64,000 nt of DNA from assembly GCF_024793945.1 (NCBI RefSeq), contig NZ_JANUSD010000008.1:62001-126000 (forward strand). The letters are read 5' to 3'. Position numbers and translations under genes: made by a program. Below the pieces are notes generated by a model that was not told the DNA's origin, searched no databases, and saw nothing but the letters and a program-made list of their open reading frames with translations. The first letter of the stretch is position 1, and every line of letters starts with the position of its first letter. Below are positions 28,049-36,747 of this stretch, one piece after another. The DNA is from Emticicia fluvialis. Its GTDB lineage: Bacteria; Bacteroidota; Bacteroidia; Cytophagales; Spirosomataceae.

Positions 28049-28903
28049 ATGAAACAGAATTTATATTTCAAAGGTGTTTTGCAACCCGGCGGCCAAAATC
28101 TATTAGTTACTGCAACTATACTACTACTTTTATTACCCACCTCATTTCTGGAAACTTTCATAAGAAGGAATATGGGTGTCCGGCGTTACGAAAGGTTTAT
28201 TGTAATAATCAATTTTTTAATACTTATATTTTTTGGGTACAAGATGTTTAGTATTACCGGCGGCATCATGTATTTTGCGATTGACCTAGGTATATTACCT
28301 TGGCAATTAGGCCCGGGTCAATGGCAAGCTATTTTCGCACCGGCTCCTCTCAAAGAATTTGGTGATTTTGTGATAACTTTTTGGAAGTTTAGCATTCTCC
28401 AAATGGCCTCATGGTTTATTGTTAGCATCTGGTTGTTAATTGCGGGTCGCCAAAGAAGACTTGAAATCAAACGTCTTCCTTCTGTTTTTGATATGGCCCG
28501 CACTAGTGTTTATTCAGGTGATATTCACCCGTTTTTTATTAGGTGGAGTGGAAAAAATAAAGAACCGGATTTACGAGAGATTGAAACCAAACTGGAACCA
28601 GGGTTCTTTTTCCTGCTGGGTTTGGCTCTGGTCCTATTGCTTCAACCAATCGGCCTTGTTTTGATTTTCTGTAGTTTGGCATATGGATTGCATTATCGCT
28701 TGTTATACAGACTAGGAGATACATTCATTATGAATGTGATTGATAACAAGCTTTTCAATGAAGAAAAAGAGGAAGCCTTTGTCGAATTGGGTATCAACAA
28801 TGCAAAAGGGGTAAGATATTATGGTCGCAAACCAGCCGACCCTGACCTACGCCGAGAGCTGGCAGATGAGTTCACAGACGATGAAATTGCGGTGGCAAAA
28901 TAA
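28049..28903 (+). CDS. Membrane protein, possible anchor subunit of the coupling protein
   Basis: 284 residues with about five hydrophobic helices (near 17-34, 48-67, 112-133, 185-200 and 202-218) and cytoplasmic charged parts. No family recognised. Its place between coupling ATPase and relaxase, and the lack of membrane helices in the ATPase, suggest a split coupling protein. This is inference from gene order only. Confidence 0.65.
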   Translation: MKQNLYFKGVLQPGGQNLLVTATILLLLLPTSFLETFIRRNMGVRRYERFIVIINFLILIFFGYKMFSITGGIMYFAIDLGILPWQLGPGQWQAIFAPAPLKEFGDFVITFWKFSILQMASWFIVSIWLLIAGRQRRLEIKRLPSVFDMARTSVYSGDIHPFFIRWSGKNKEPDLREIETKLEPGFFFLLGLALVLLLQPIGLVLIFCSLAYGLHYRLLYRLGDTFIMNVIDNKLFNEEKEEAFVELGINNAKGVRYYGRKPADPDLRRELADEFTDDEIAVAK

Positions 28904-29072
28904 CACCTAAGCTGTGCTTAGGGAAGATGTCTGATACTAAACTTGAACTGCTCCATACAGAAAACACAGCACAGCCCCAGGGCAGATAATTCAGGCCATT
29001 CATTATACCAGATTTAACGAACCGACCGATTATCTAATTAACCAATCCGGCAAGCTATAAATTCAATGGCTC
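28904..29072. other. Candidate oriT region upstream of relaxase
   Basis: 169 bp before the MobF gene. A perfect hairpin CCTAAGC-TGT-GCTTAGG lies at 28906-28922. MobF relaxases usually act at an oriT beside their own gene, so this spacer is the best oriT candidate. I cannot identify a nic site by sequence. Confidence 0.3.
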
Positions 29073-31826
29073 ATGATACGGATGATACAAAGCACGTCTG
29101 CTGCGCATGCCAAAGCCTACTTCAAAGATGAACTCTCAAGGTCGGATTACTATGTAACTGACCAAGAGTTACAAGGGGTCATACATGGCCGTTTGGCAGA
29201 ACGTATGGGGATTACCGGACAGGTCACCAAAGACCTGTTCGATAAGCTATGCGACAACAACCACCCCGTAACCGGCCAGCCCTTAACCCCCCGAACAAAA
29301 GACGACCGGACGGTCGGATATGACATCAACTTCCATTGTCCGAAGTCCGTCTCCATCCTGCACGTCCTGTCCAAGGATGGTCATATCCTGACCGCTTTTG
29401 AAAAAAGCGTCAGGGCGACCATGCAGGACATGGAGCGCGACAGCAAGACAAGGGTGCGTACCAAAGGCCAGGATTACGACAGGTCAACAGGTGAGCTGCT
29501 GTGGGTCGATTTCACCCATCAGACGGCAAGACCCGTGGACGGGTCAATGCCGGACCCACATCTGCATGCCCATTGTTTCGTATTCAATGCGACATGGGAT
29601 GCAGAAGAAGACCGCATCAAGGCTGGTCAGTTCCGCGACATCAAGCGGGATATGCCTTATTATCAGGCCCGTTTCCATAAACGGCTGGCCGATGAACTGA
29701 TTAAGCTGGGCTACGAAGTACGCCTGACCAAGAACTCGTTCGAGGTCAAAGGTGTTCCGAGACATGTGATTGAACTGTTCTCCAAGCGCACCGATGAAAT
29801 CGGCCGCGCGGCCAGAGAAAAAGGAATCACTAGCGCCAAAGAACTGGACGAACTTGGCGCGAGAACGCGCAGCGCCAAGCAGAAAGTTCATTCAATGGAT
29901 GACTTGAATGTGGAATGGGTCAGGCAAATTCACGAACAGTCCGCCCGAGAGGGCCGGACTGAAAACTCGGTCGTCCGTTTTGCGAAGCAAAAAGACGAGC
30001 AAATACTGACCCCCGAAATCTGTGTGGATTATGCCCTGAAGCATGGCTTTGAACGGGCCTCCGTCCTTCAGGACAGGAGGCTGCTCGCATCAGCCTATCG
30101 CTACGCGACAGGCCATACTGAAGTAACGCTGGACACCATCACTCAAAATTTTGAACAGGATGCCCGTCTGATATATGTACAGGAAAAAGGCAGATTAATG
30201 ACCACCACAAAAGAGGTGCTGGCAGAGGAAGAAAGGATGGTCAGGCTGGCAAGACAGGGACAGGGGAAACTCCGGCCTTTGTATAGCCAATTGCCAGAAA
30301 TCAAACTGAAAGGTGAGCAGAGAAACGCCATCGAACATGTATTAAGTACCACCGACCGGGTTTCGATTGTGACCGGCAAAGCCGGCACAGGGAAAACCAC
30401 CACCTTGCAGGAACTGGTGCCTCTGATTGAAAAGGCCGGTAAGACCGTCACCATCGTTGCCCCATCGGCGGATGCATCCCGTGGGATGCTCCGGCAGGAG
30501 GGCTTTACACAGGCAGACACCATTGCCAAATTGCAGCAAGACAAAGAGATGCAAGCCAACCTGTTAGGCCAGGTCTTGATTGTCGAAGAAGCAGGCATGT
30601 TAGGAACCCGGAACATGACAAGCCTGCTGGAATTGGCGACCTATCAGAACGCACGGCTGATACTGGTAGGCGATACCCGGCAACACGCAAGTGTGGATCG
30701 GGGGGATGCCTTGCGGATATTAAATACCGTAGGCGGTATCAAGACCGCAGAAATCAGCCAGGTTTATCGGCAACAAAATGCCAGATACAAAGAGGCAGTT
30801 GAGGATTTATCGGTGGGTGATGTGCAAAGTGCCTTTGAAAAGCTGCATGAAATGGGTGCCATCAAAGAAATAGATAGGATGAAACCCTACGAAGGGTTGG
30901 CGAATGATTATATAGAAACCGTCAAGAATAAAAAGTCGGTATTGGTGATTTCACCAACGCACAAACAAAGTGATGAAACGACCGAAGCCATCCGAAAGAA
31001 AATGAGAGCCGCAGGCATGCTAGGCAAAAAGGAGCTGGAAGTCTCACGCCTGCAAAACCTGAACCTGACAGAAGCGCAGAAAGCCGACTGGCGCAATCTG
31101 CATGAAGGACACGTGATACAATTCAACCAGAACCGACCCAGTATAAAAAGAGGCAGTCAATGGACAATCAAAAACAGTTCAGCAAAAGGTGTTGAAATAC
31201 AAAATGAAGAAAGCACAAGTGTTCTGTTGCCCTTGGATAAAAGCAGGGATTTTGAGGTTTACGAAAAAAACAAAATCCTGCTATCCAAAAATGATGTTGT
31301 GAAAATAACAAAGAATGGTTTTGACGAACAGAAAAACAGGCTTAACAACGGGCAAATGATGGAAGTGATAAGGGTCAGTAAAAACGGCAAAGTACAATTA
31401 AGAAATGTCATCAGCAATGCGGAATATGAATTAGATAAGGACTATGGACACCTGACCCATGCCTATTGCATTACCTCCCATGCATCACAGGGCAAAACAG
31501 TAGATGAAGTGCTGATTGCGCAACCGGCATCTACATTCCCGGCCACCAGTTCTAAGCAGTTCTATGTATCAGTCAGCAGAGGTCGGGAACGTGTCAGAAT
31601 ATATACAGACGATAAAAAAGAATTGATGGAACATGCCTCCAGGATTGGCGACCGTCAATCAGCCATTGAATTGGTAGGAAATAGGAATAAAGGCAATACT
31701 ATAATCCAGCAGCAAATCCGGGATAAAATGAATAAGGACATGCCAAAGGATATACAGAAGACCACCATAAAACAGGTAAAGAAACAAACACCGGATAAAG
31801 ATAAAACTTATGAACCAGGACTTTAA
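29073..31826 (+). CDS. MobF-family relaxase/helicase (TrwC/TraI-like)
   Basis: 917 residues. The N-terminal relaxase has candidate catalytic tyrosines (AYF near 16 and DYY near 26-27) and the HUH metal motif in DPHLHAHCFVFN (near 165), as in TrwC. The second half is a RecD2/TraI-type SF1 helicase: Walker A GKAGTGKTTTLQE near 432 and a C-terminal THAYCITSHASQGKT near 805. It would nick oriT, stay bound to the 5' end and unwind DNA for transfer. No Shine-Dalgarno. The first 1.3 kb looks more G+C-rich than the last kilobase. Confidence 0.9.
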   Translation: MIRMIQSTSAAHAKAYFKDELSRSDYYVTDQELQGVIHGRLAERMGITGQVTKDLFDKLCDNNHPVTGQPLTPRTKDDRTVGYDINFHCPKSVSILHVLSKDGHILTAFEKSVRATMQDMERDSKTRVRTKGQDYDRSTGELLWVDFTHQTARPVDGSMPDPHLHAHCFVFNATWDAEEDRIKAGQFRDIKRDMPYYQARFHKRLADELIKLGYEVRLTKNSFEVKGVPRHVIELFSKRTDEIGRAAREKGITSAKELDELGARTRSAKQKVHSMDDLNVEWVRQIHEQSAREGRTENSVVRFAKQKDEQILTPEICVDYALKHGFERASVLQDRRLLASAYRYATGHTEVTLDTITQNFEQDARLIYVQEKGRLMTTTKEVLAEEERMVRLARQGQGKLRPLYSQLPEIKLKGEQRNAIEHVLSTTDRVSIVTGKAGTGKTTTLQELVPLIEKAGKTVTIVAPSADASRGMLRQEGFTQADTIAKLQQDKEMQANLLGQVLIVEEAGMLGTRNMTSLLELATYQNARLILVGDTRQHASVDRGDALRILNTVGGIKTAEISQVYRQQNARYKEAVEDLSVGDVQSAFEKLHEMGAIKEIDRMKPYEGLANDYIETVKNKKSVLVISPTHKQSDETTEAIRKKMRAAGMLGKKELEVSRLQNLNLTEAQKADWRNLHEGHVIQFNQNRPSIKRGSQWTIKNSSAKGVEIQNEESTSVLLPLDKSRDFEVYEKNKILLSKNDVVKITKNGFDEQKNRLNNGQMMEVIRVSKNGKVQLRNVISNAEYELDKDYGHLTHAYCITSHASQGKTVDEVLIAQPASTFPATSSKQFYVSVSRGRERVRIYTDDKKELMEHASRIGDRQSAIELVGNRNKGNTIIQQQIRDKMNKDMPKDIQKTTIKQVKKQTPDKDKTYEPGL

Positions 31827-32193
31827 GCTGCGCATCGGTCAGATGAAAGAAAACAATCCGGCACAATCAGAGACAGAGCCGCAAGGCGATGACGATGAAC
31901 AGTACCAGAGCAAAGGTTCAATCCGAACCTTTGCTCTAATCTGGAAAGACGGCAGAATGCTCGGAATTCCGTATGCCTATGTCTCTGGCTTTAAGTTTGC
32001 TATGGAGAACGAAAAGAATGTCATTACCATTGAACTGTCATCTGAAAAAATCAAGTTATACGGCTACGGACTGGCAACCTTATATTGGCAATTTTTTGAC
32101 CAGTTACCTAGAATTATCAGAGAAGAAGATGAGCGGTATGCAAAACAAAAAGCATGTGTAGTAACCCGAATTGAGATTGAAGAAAAGAAGTAA
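31810..32193 (+). CDS. Hypothetical protein overlapping relaxase gene end
   Basis: 127 residues, overlapping the relaxase gene by 17 bp, so translationally coupled. The N-terminal 35 residues are acidic; the rest looks like a small beta-rich domain (RTFALIWKDGRMLGIPYAYV, VITIELSSEKIKLYGYGLATL). No family recognised. Probably a mobilisation accessory protein by position. Confidence 0.65.
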   Translation: MNQDFKLRIGQMKENNPAQSETEPQGDDDEQYQSKGSIRTFALIWKDGRMLGIPYAYVSGFKFAMENEKNVITIELSSEKIKLYGYGLATLYWQFFDQLPRIIREEDERYAKQKACVVTRIEIEEKK

Positions 32194-32222
32194 AGCCCGA
32201 CAGGGGTTAATCTGCCGGGCTT
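32193..32222. terminator. Bidirectional hairpin at end of mobilisation operon
   Basis: AAGCCCG (32193-32199) and CGGGCTT (32216-32222), with an inner CAG/CTG, placed between convergent genes ending at 32193 and 32228. Confidence 0.65.
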
Positions 32223-32227
32223 GAAGA

Positions 32228-32605
32228 TTATTGAATATAAGGTTCACGCTTGCGTATTGTGAAGTAATTACCATTGATAATGCTTACAATGTCATTTGAA
32301 TTTTCCTGAAGCCAACCAGGGCCTACCTGAAACCATTGGGATTCATTAGGGTTTCTTCCTGAACTGATGATATGAACGCTATGTGTTGGCCGATTGGGAT
32401 ACTCTTCATCAGGCTGAGCCTTATTCTCACGAATTACATACATAGTTCCATTGATGCGAAAGTTGATACCTTTTCCATCTTTGTTCTCCCATCCAGAGCT
32501 GATTTTGTGCTTTCTGGGTTCGGAATAACCTTGAGTAAAGATATGTGCAAAGACATCATGCGTAGGAAGTTTTTTGGCAGTGGTTTCAGTTTGGTTTGTC
32601 ATCAT
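32228..32605 (-). CDS. Small hypothetical protein with structured leader
   Basis: 125 residues from ATG 32605. This start is chosen because AAAGGAG lies 6 bp upstream; the same AAAGGAGA...TGATGATGA layout precedes radC at 35116. The product (MMTNQTETTAKKLPTHDVFA; ISSGWENKDGKGINFRINGT) has no recognised domain; it is soluble and beta-rich. A leader with a conserved fold precedes it, as is common for antirestriction and other early-transfer genes of proteobacterial elements. Confidence 0.7.
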   Translation of the reverse strand: MMTNQTETTAKKLPTHDVFAHIFTQGYSEPRKHKISSGWENKDGKGINFRINGTMYVIRENKAQPDEEYPNRPTHSVHIISSGRNPNESQWFQVGPGWLQENSNDIVSIINGNYFTIRKREPYIQ

Positions 32606-32631
32606 CAAATCTCCTTTGTTTGTGTTGATGA

Positions 32632-32803
32632 TGGCAGCATATAAGGCCCAAAAAGCGGGGATATGCCTCCCCGGACGAAAAAAAATTGATCCGTAGCGCA
32701 GCGAAGGCATCCATTTATTTTCGGGAGTCGCTTGCGAGCTTTTTTTACGCAGTAAAAAAAGAGGGGTTAGCATATCAATGCGTTTGGGCCATGCTGACAG
32801 CAA
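32632..32803 (-). promoter_or_regulatory. Structured leader element, copy 1
   Basis: Nested inverted repeats: CAGCAT...ATGCTG, GGCCCAAA (32645 on)...TTTGGGCC, GATATG...CATATC, TCGC-TT-GCGA and the hairpin TTTTTTAC-GCA-GTAAAAAA. Copy 2 at 35144-35275 has the same order. The outer stem changes from GGCCCAAA/TTTGGGCC to a GCTCAAA/TTTGAGGC form, keeping pairs. It resembles leaders of proteobacterial plasmid and ICE antirestriction genes (possibly STAXI-like), but that link is from memory. Confidence 0.6.
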
Positions 32804-32876
32804 CATAAACGACAAACAAAGCAGATATTTCTATGATACAAATAATTGAAATCATCTGATAAACTTCAATCTGCCA

Positions 32877-33770
32877 TTATTTTGTCAATGCGTATGTCTG
32901 AAAGCCGTGGAGAAACTCAATAGCTTTCTGTGCGTGGGATGCTGCGGAAAAAATCAGGCGTTTGTCATCCTGTAATGCCTTAAGCCAATTCTGAATATAA
33001 GCAGCATGGTTTTCCTCCGGCATGGGTTCAAAACCTAAATCAGCGGCCAGAAAGCATGCCCCGATTTCAGCGACCAATTCTTCTTTGGCGTATCCTTCAT
33101 CCCCCCATTGTTTACGGCCAAAATCACGGTTCAAGCGTGTCGGGTGTTTTGTCCAATGGGTCATTTCATGTGCCAGTACGGAATAATAGTCTTTTGCTGC
33201 TTGAAAACTCTCAATGGGCGGCATCGTCACATAATCATCTATTGAATAATAGGCTGCCTTGTTTCCGGCACGGATATCCGCTTTGGTTTGTGCAAAGAAT
33301 GTTTCCAGCTTTTCAATGCGCTGTGGTGCATCATCTGTAATTTGCAAAGCAGTTTCATAGAAATGCGCGGGCAAACCTTCAATCTGGCAGGCATTAAAGA
33401 CGGTGTAAGTCTTTAAAAAAGGAATCGGCACGATTTCCTTTTCACCGTCTACGTTCTCTTCCTCTTTCAAAAATTTGTCTGCATAAATGACCTGTGAACC
33501 TTTTTCGCCTTTACGGACAGATGCTTTAAAAGTGATAGCTTGGTTAAATGTCATCCAATGCGGTAAATGATACCCTTTCTCTGCACCATAAGCCCAAAGG
33601 GCAATGGTGTTGATGCCTGTGTAAGGGATACCATTTGAGCGCAAAGGTCGCTGGACGTTTTGGGATAAATAATCTGCATTCCAGGGCTTGCGCCACGTCA
33701 ATTCTCCCTTTTCAAGGTCAGTAATGATTTTATTAGTAATGCGGGAATAGATATCATCAGCCTGTTGCAT
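32877..33770 (-). CDS. ardC: ArdC-family antirestriction protein
   Basis: 297 residues. The N-terminal ArdC DNA-binding domain is clear (ITDLEKGELTWRKPW, GIPYTGINTIALW, WMTFNQAI, VRKGEKGSQVIYAD). The C-terminal zincin-like part shows YYSVLAHEMTHWTKHPTRLNRDFG with HExxH near residue 210, then KEELVAEIGACFLAADLG. ArdC proteins protect incoming single-stranded or unmethylated element DNA from restriction. Shine-Dalgarno CAGGAG lies 8 bp before the ATG. Third gene of a leftward radC-methylase-ardC set. Confidence 0.92.
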   Translation of the reverse strand: MQQADDIYSRITNKIITDLEKGELTWRKPWNADYLSQNVQRPLRSNGIPYTGINTIALWAYGAEKGYHLPHWMTFNQAITFKASVRKGEKGSQVIYADKFLKEEENVDGEKEIVPIPFLKTYTVFNACQIEGLPAHFYETALQITDDAPQRIEKLETFFAQTKADIRAGNKAAYYSIDDYVTMPPIESFQAAKDYYSVLAHEMTHWTKHPTRLNRDFGRKQWGDEGYAKEELVAEIGACFLAADLGFEPMPEENHAAYIQNWLKALQDDKRLIFSAASHAQKAIEFLHGFQTYALTK

Positions 33771-33812
33771 GTATAAACTCCTGAATGCTAGATGGTTTGA
33801 AAGTGTGAGGGT

Positions 33813-34610
33813 TTAAAAAAGTTTGAGTTGCAACGCAATCGGGGCAATGTTCTCATCTGTGTTTAAATGAGTGGAATCATTCACAGATTTATCTGATTGT
33901 TGTGCATTTCCTATATCAGCACTGGAAACGATTTTCTGGAGGTTGAGAGCTTTACTTTTTTGGGACAGCTTTGTATTCCAGAAGCCTAATTGATGGGCTG
34001 GTGTGTACCAATGGCTAAATTCTTCGAGGGTTATAGTATTGCCATGTACTACAACCGCCGGAATATGAAGCAAAGAGAATTGAACAAATGCGGCATGGAC
34101 ACAGGTAATATCCAGGTCAACGGCTGTTACATGCATGGATTGCTGATAATTAAAACCCTGTTCTTTCAATTCCTCAGCAATGGCAATAATCATGGCACCA
34201 GTGCCACAAGCTGGTTCTGATACATTGATAAAGTCAAATTGATTGATAATGTCCTGATGTCGTTTACCAATGGTCATTTTGGACATCATCCGACCGATTG
34301 GAAAAGGTGTAAAGAATTGGCCTTTTAGTTCGTTGTGCAGTTCAAGCGCATGGAAAACATCACCAAGAATGTCTTGCGGTCTTTCTTCCAGATGATTGAC
34401 AAGCAAACCCAAAAGATTAGAAAATTCGTTGAGTTCTTCTTGATTATAATTTTTCACGATTTCTAGATAACGGTCTTCTCTGGGTTCAAAATGGGCTTTA
34501 TCCGTTGCATTGCTTAATGCAATGGCGGACATTTCGACAAAATCTGAAAATACCTTGTGTGTACGGTGGCGATAGGAAAGCTGGCGGATAAGTTTGACCA
34601 TGTCTTGCAT
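33813..34610 (-). CDS. N-6 DNA methylase-like protein lacking an NPPY motif
   Basis: 265 residues from ATG 34610, chosen for AAAGGA six bases upstream. Helical N-terminal part as in HsdM-like proteins (GLLVNHLEERPQDILGDVFH, GQFFTPFPIGRMMSKM), then SAM motif I (EPACGTGAMIIAIAEEL near residue 130) and an acidic VDLD. Where motif IV (NPPY/F) should follow, the sequence reads HGNTITLEEFSHWYTPAHQ. The protein may bind SAM or DNA without methylating. It sits between radC and ardC. Confidence 0.75.
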   Translation of the reverse strand: MQDMVKLIRQLSYRHRTHKVFSDFVEMSAIALSNATDKAHFEPREDRYLEIVKNYNQEELNEFSNLLGLLVNHLEERPQDILGDVFHALELHNELKGQFFTPFPIGRMMSKMTIGKRHQDIINQFDFINVSEPACGTGAMIIAIAEELKEQGFNYQQSMHVTAVDLDITCVHAAFVQFSLLHIPAVVVHGNTITLEEFSHWYTPAHQLGFWNTKLSQKSKALNLQKIVSSADIGNAQQSDKSVNDSTHLNTDENIAPIALQLKLF

Positions 34611-34639
34611 GGGGATTCCTTTCATATAGGGAGAGATTA

Positions 34640-35116
34640 TTAATTTGGTAGAATTTTATTTTCTGCAAAGGAAAAGTACCCGTAACGTGACAGAATGATG
34701 TGGTCCATAATTATGATGTCTAGAAGCTTTGCTCCAGCGACAATTCTTTTGGTTGCTTCCAAATCATTCTGACTAGGTTCCAGACTTCCGGAGGGATGAT
34801 TATGTGCCAATACGATGGCTGTTGCATTGGCTTTCAATGCAGGTATAAGGACAGTTCTTGCATCAAGTGGGCAAGAATTGATAGTACCAGAAGTCAGACT
34901 TACGATACCTAGACAGTGGCTGCTTTGATTAAGCAGTAAAATTTTGGATTGCTCAATCAATTCAATCTTATCTAAATCCCATGAGGAACTGAAAATGTCG
35001 TAAGCAACCGAAGGCTTGGAGACTTTAATTCTATCTTGGTAAGGTGTTGGGTTGTAGTAACTGATTTCAATTTCTGATACCTGAAACAGTTCTGAAAAAA
35101 GCGGTCTGTTCATCAT
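34640..35116 (-). CDS. radC: RadC-like JAB/MPN domain protein, copy 1
   Basis: 158 residues from ATG 35116, chosen for AAAGGAG upstream and the MM start shared with the gene at 32605. The JAMM motif is AHNHPSGSLEPSQND near residue 115, with an upstream Glu expected (LIEQSKILLLNQ). Short mobile-element RadC (YeeS type) proteins lack the HhH domain of chromosomal RadC; their function is not settled. First gene after structured leader copy 2. A diverged second copy lies at 35402-35917. Confidence 0.88.
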   Translation of the reverse strand: MMNRPLFSELFQVSEIEISYYNPTPYQDRIKVSKPSVAYDIFSSSWDLDKIELIEQSKILLLNQSSHCLGIVSLTSGTINSCPLDARTVLIPALKANATAIVLAHNHPSGSLEPSQNDLEATKRIVAGAKLLDIIIMDHIILSRYGYFSFAENKILPN

Positions 35117-35143
35117 CAGTTCTCCTTTGTGGGTGGTGGATGA

Positions 35144-35275
35144 TGGCAGCAAAAATGGCTCAAAGCGCGACGATAGCTCCCCGAGCGCTTGCGCGAGTCC
35201 CCCCGGGAACCTTTTTTACGCAGTAAAAAAGGGGGGATGAGCGTCATCGGCGCGATTTGAGGCATGCTGACAGCA
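35144..35275 (-). promoter_or_regulatory. Structured leader element, copy 2
   Basis: Same order of elements as copy 1: outer GGCAGCA...GCTGACA, GCTCAAA...TTTGAGGC, GCGC-TT-GCGC and the hairpin TTTTTTAC-GCA-GTAAAAAA, all on the leader of the radC-methylase-ardC genes. Loops and single-stranded parts differ between copies while stems persist. Confidence 0.6.
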
Positions 35276-35401
35276 TGCAAACACCACCCATAATGAGGTA
35301 ATGAATAGATGCTTGTTGAAATGATTTGTTTCAGAAAGATTTGGAAATCAGACAGACCAACATTAGATTTGATTTTTAGTCACAGCAAAAGTTGTTTTGG
35401 T

Positions 35402-35917
35402 TCATGGGGAGCGTCTTCGGCTCCCTTTGACTTTTACAGGATTTACCTTAGGAACCATCAGGTCATTTTGCGCAAATGAAAAATAATCTTCTTTGGTCAA
35501 TATCAAATGATCTAATATCGGGATATCAAGCAATCTGCCACCTTCTTGTAATCTTTCAGTCATTACTTTGTCACTAGGGCTTGGCATAAGCGTTCCGCTA
35601 GGATGATTATGAGCCAGGATGATACCGCTTGCATGACCTAGAAGCGCAATAGAGAAGATAATCCTAGGGTCGCTATGTGACAAGCTAACGCCCCCGGTTG
35701 AAACATCAGCCACTCCCAGACAATGATTGCCTCTGTCCAACAACAAAATCTTGAATTGTTCCAGCAATTCGATTTTGCTAAAATCCCACGCACGACGGAA
35801 AATGGAATAGGCAATGTTTGGGTCGTTTACTATAATCCTTTCTGAATGTGGAATTTTATTGTGATAAGAAATTTCAATTTTGGAAATGTTATATTCACTC
35901 GTCGGAAATGAGTCCAT
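35402..35917 (-). CDS. RadC-like JAB/MPN domain protein, copy 2
   Basis: 171 residues from ATG 35917, chosen because GAAGGAG lies 6 bp upstream; another ATG lies 15 bp earlier. The JAMM motif is AHNHPSGTLMPSPSD. It is about half identical to copy 1 along its length (KIEISYHNKIPHSERI, SIFRRAWDFSKIELLEQFKILLLDRGNHCLG). It starts 15 bp after the TOPRIM gene stop, so the two are coupled. The C-terminus is basic (VKVKGSRRRSP). Confidence 0.85.
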   Translation of the reverse strand: MDSFPTSEYNISKIEISYHNKIPHSERIIVNDPNIAYSIFRRAWDFSKIELLEQFKILLLDRGNHCLGVADVSTGGVSLSHSDPRIIFSIALLGHASGIILAHNHPSGTLMPSPSDKVMTERLQEGGRLLDIPILDHLILTKEDYFSFAQNDLMVPKVNPVKVKGSRRRSP

Positions 35918-35932
35918 TTCATGCTCCTTCAA

Positions 35933-36709
35933 TTAGTGGCTAGCCTGAGAATACCAATCATTCACATTATCGAATGGTTGGTAGAAGGCATTCATTTTGA
36001 TGTGAATGAGGCTTTTTTCCGAACCCAAAAGAGAGGAAATGTGCCGAATGGCGCGTCGGCCAGTCGGGTTATTGGGAAGCCAGGAATAAACTTTCTTGTA
36101 GGCAGATTGGTAGATATATCCCAAGATTTGTGTTCTGTCTTCCAAGGAATTAAGAATGATAGCGTCAGTTTCCATCTTTTCCACTTTTAAATGAGAAAGC
36201 AGTGAAAGATAATCCAAACAAGAATGAAAGATATGTAGTGTATCAGTTTTTGGATTCTTCCCTTTAATAAAGGATAAGTATGGTTCACCAATCCAGCCTT
36301 CCATCAATGGATTGGTAATAAAGAAGCCTTCATTTTCATTAGGAAAACCAAGAGCAAAAAAATGCTTCTTGTGCCTAGCTGAATAAATCTTCAATTCAAC
36401 CAAATACTGTCTGGCGATATTGATAGGAAAATTCAAGTCATTCAGATAAACCAATAAAGCCGGATTTCGGATTGAACTATTCTTTTTGATAAGTTGAACC
36501 TGATTGTCTGTTGAGGCCTCTTTTTCTTGGGAGGAACCCATAATAGAAATCCAACGTCTTGCATCGAACGGCGTATGGTCTTGTTTATGAGTTTTCAGGT
36601 ATTCACAGACCAGTTCAATAAGGGGTTTATCTTCAAGAGGATTAGGCGAAAGCCGGATTTTTTCCTGAATTTCAGTAATAGACAGTTCATTCGCTGCATG
36701 AATATTCAT
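35933..36709 (-). CDS. TOPRIM/DUF3991-like primase-related protein
   Basis: 258 residues from ATG 36709 (TTGGAG upstream). The middle resembles TOPRIM proteins of Bacteroidota transposons: YLNDLNFPINIARQYLVELK, then FFALGFPNENEGFFITNPLM, then a TOPRIM-like strand with Cys-Leu-Asp-Tyr (LHIFHSCLDYLSLL). The first acidic residue (usually FEGF) is not obvious here, and no zinc-finger motif is present. A role in priming transferred DNA is likely by family but not certain, given the unusual TOPRIM residues. Confidence 0.65.
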   Translation of the reverse strand: MNIHAANELSITEIQEKIRLSPNPLEDKPLIELVCEYLKTHKQDHTPFDARRWISIMGSSQEKEASTDNQVQLIKKNSSIRNPALLVYLNDLNFPINIARQYLVELKIYSARHKKHFFALGFPNENEGFFITNPLMEGWIGEPYLSFIKGKNPKTDTLHIFHSCLDYLSLLSHLKVEKMETDAIILNSLEDRTQILGYIYQSAYKKVYSWLPNNPTGRRAIRHISSLLGSEKSLIHIKMNAFYQPFDNVNDWYSQASH

Positions 36710-36747
36710 GTTGCGCTCCAAAAATTTGAAAGAAGAAATGTTGAAAC

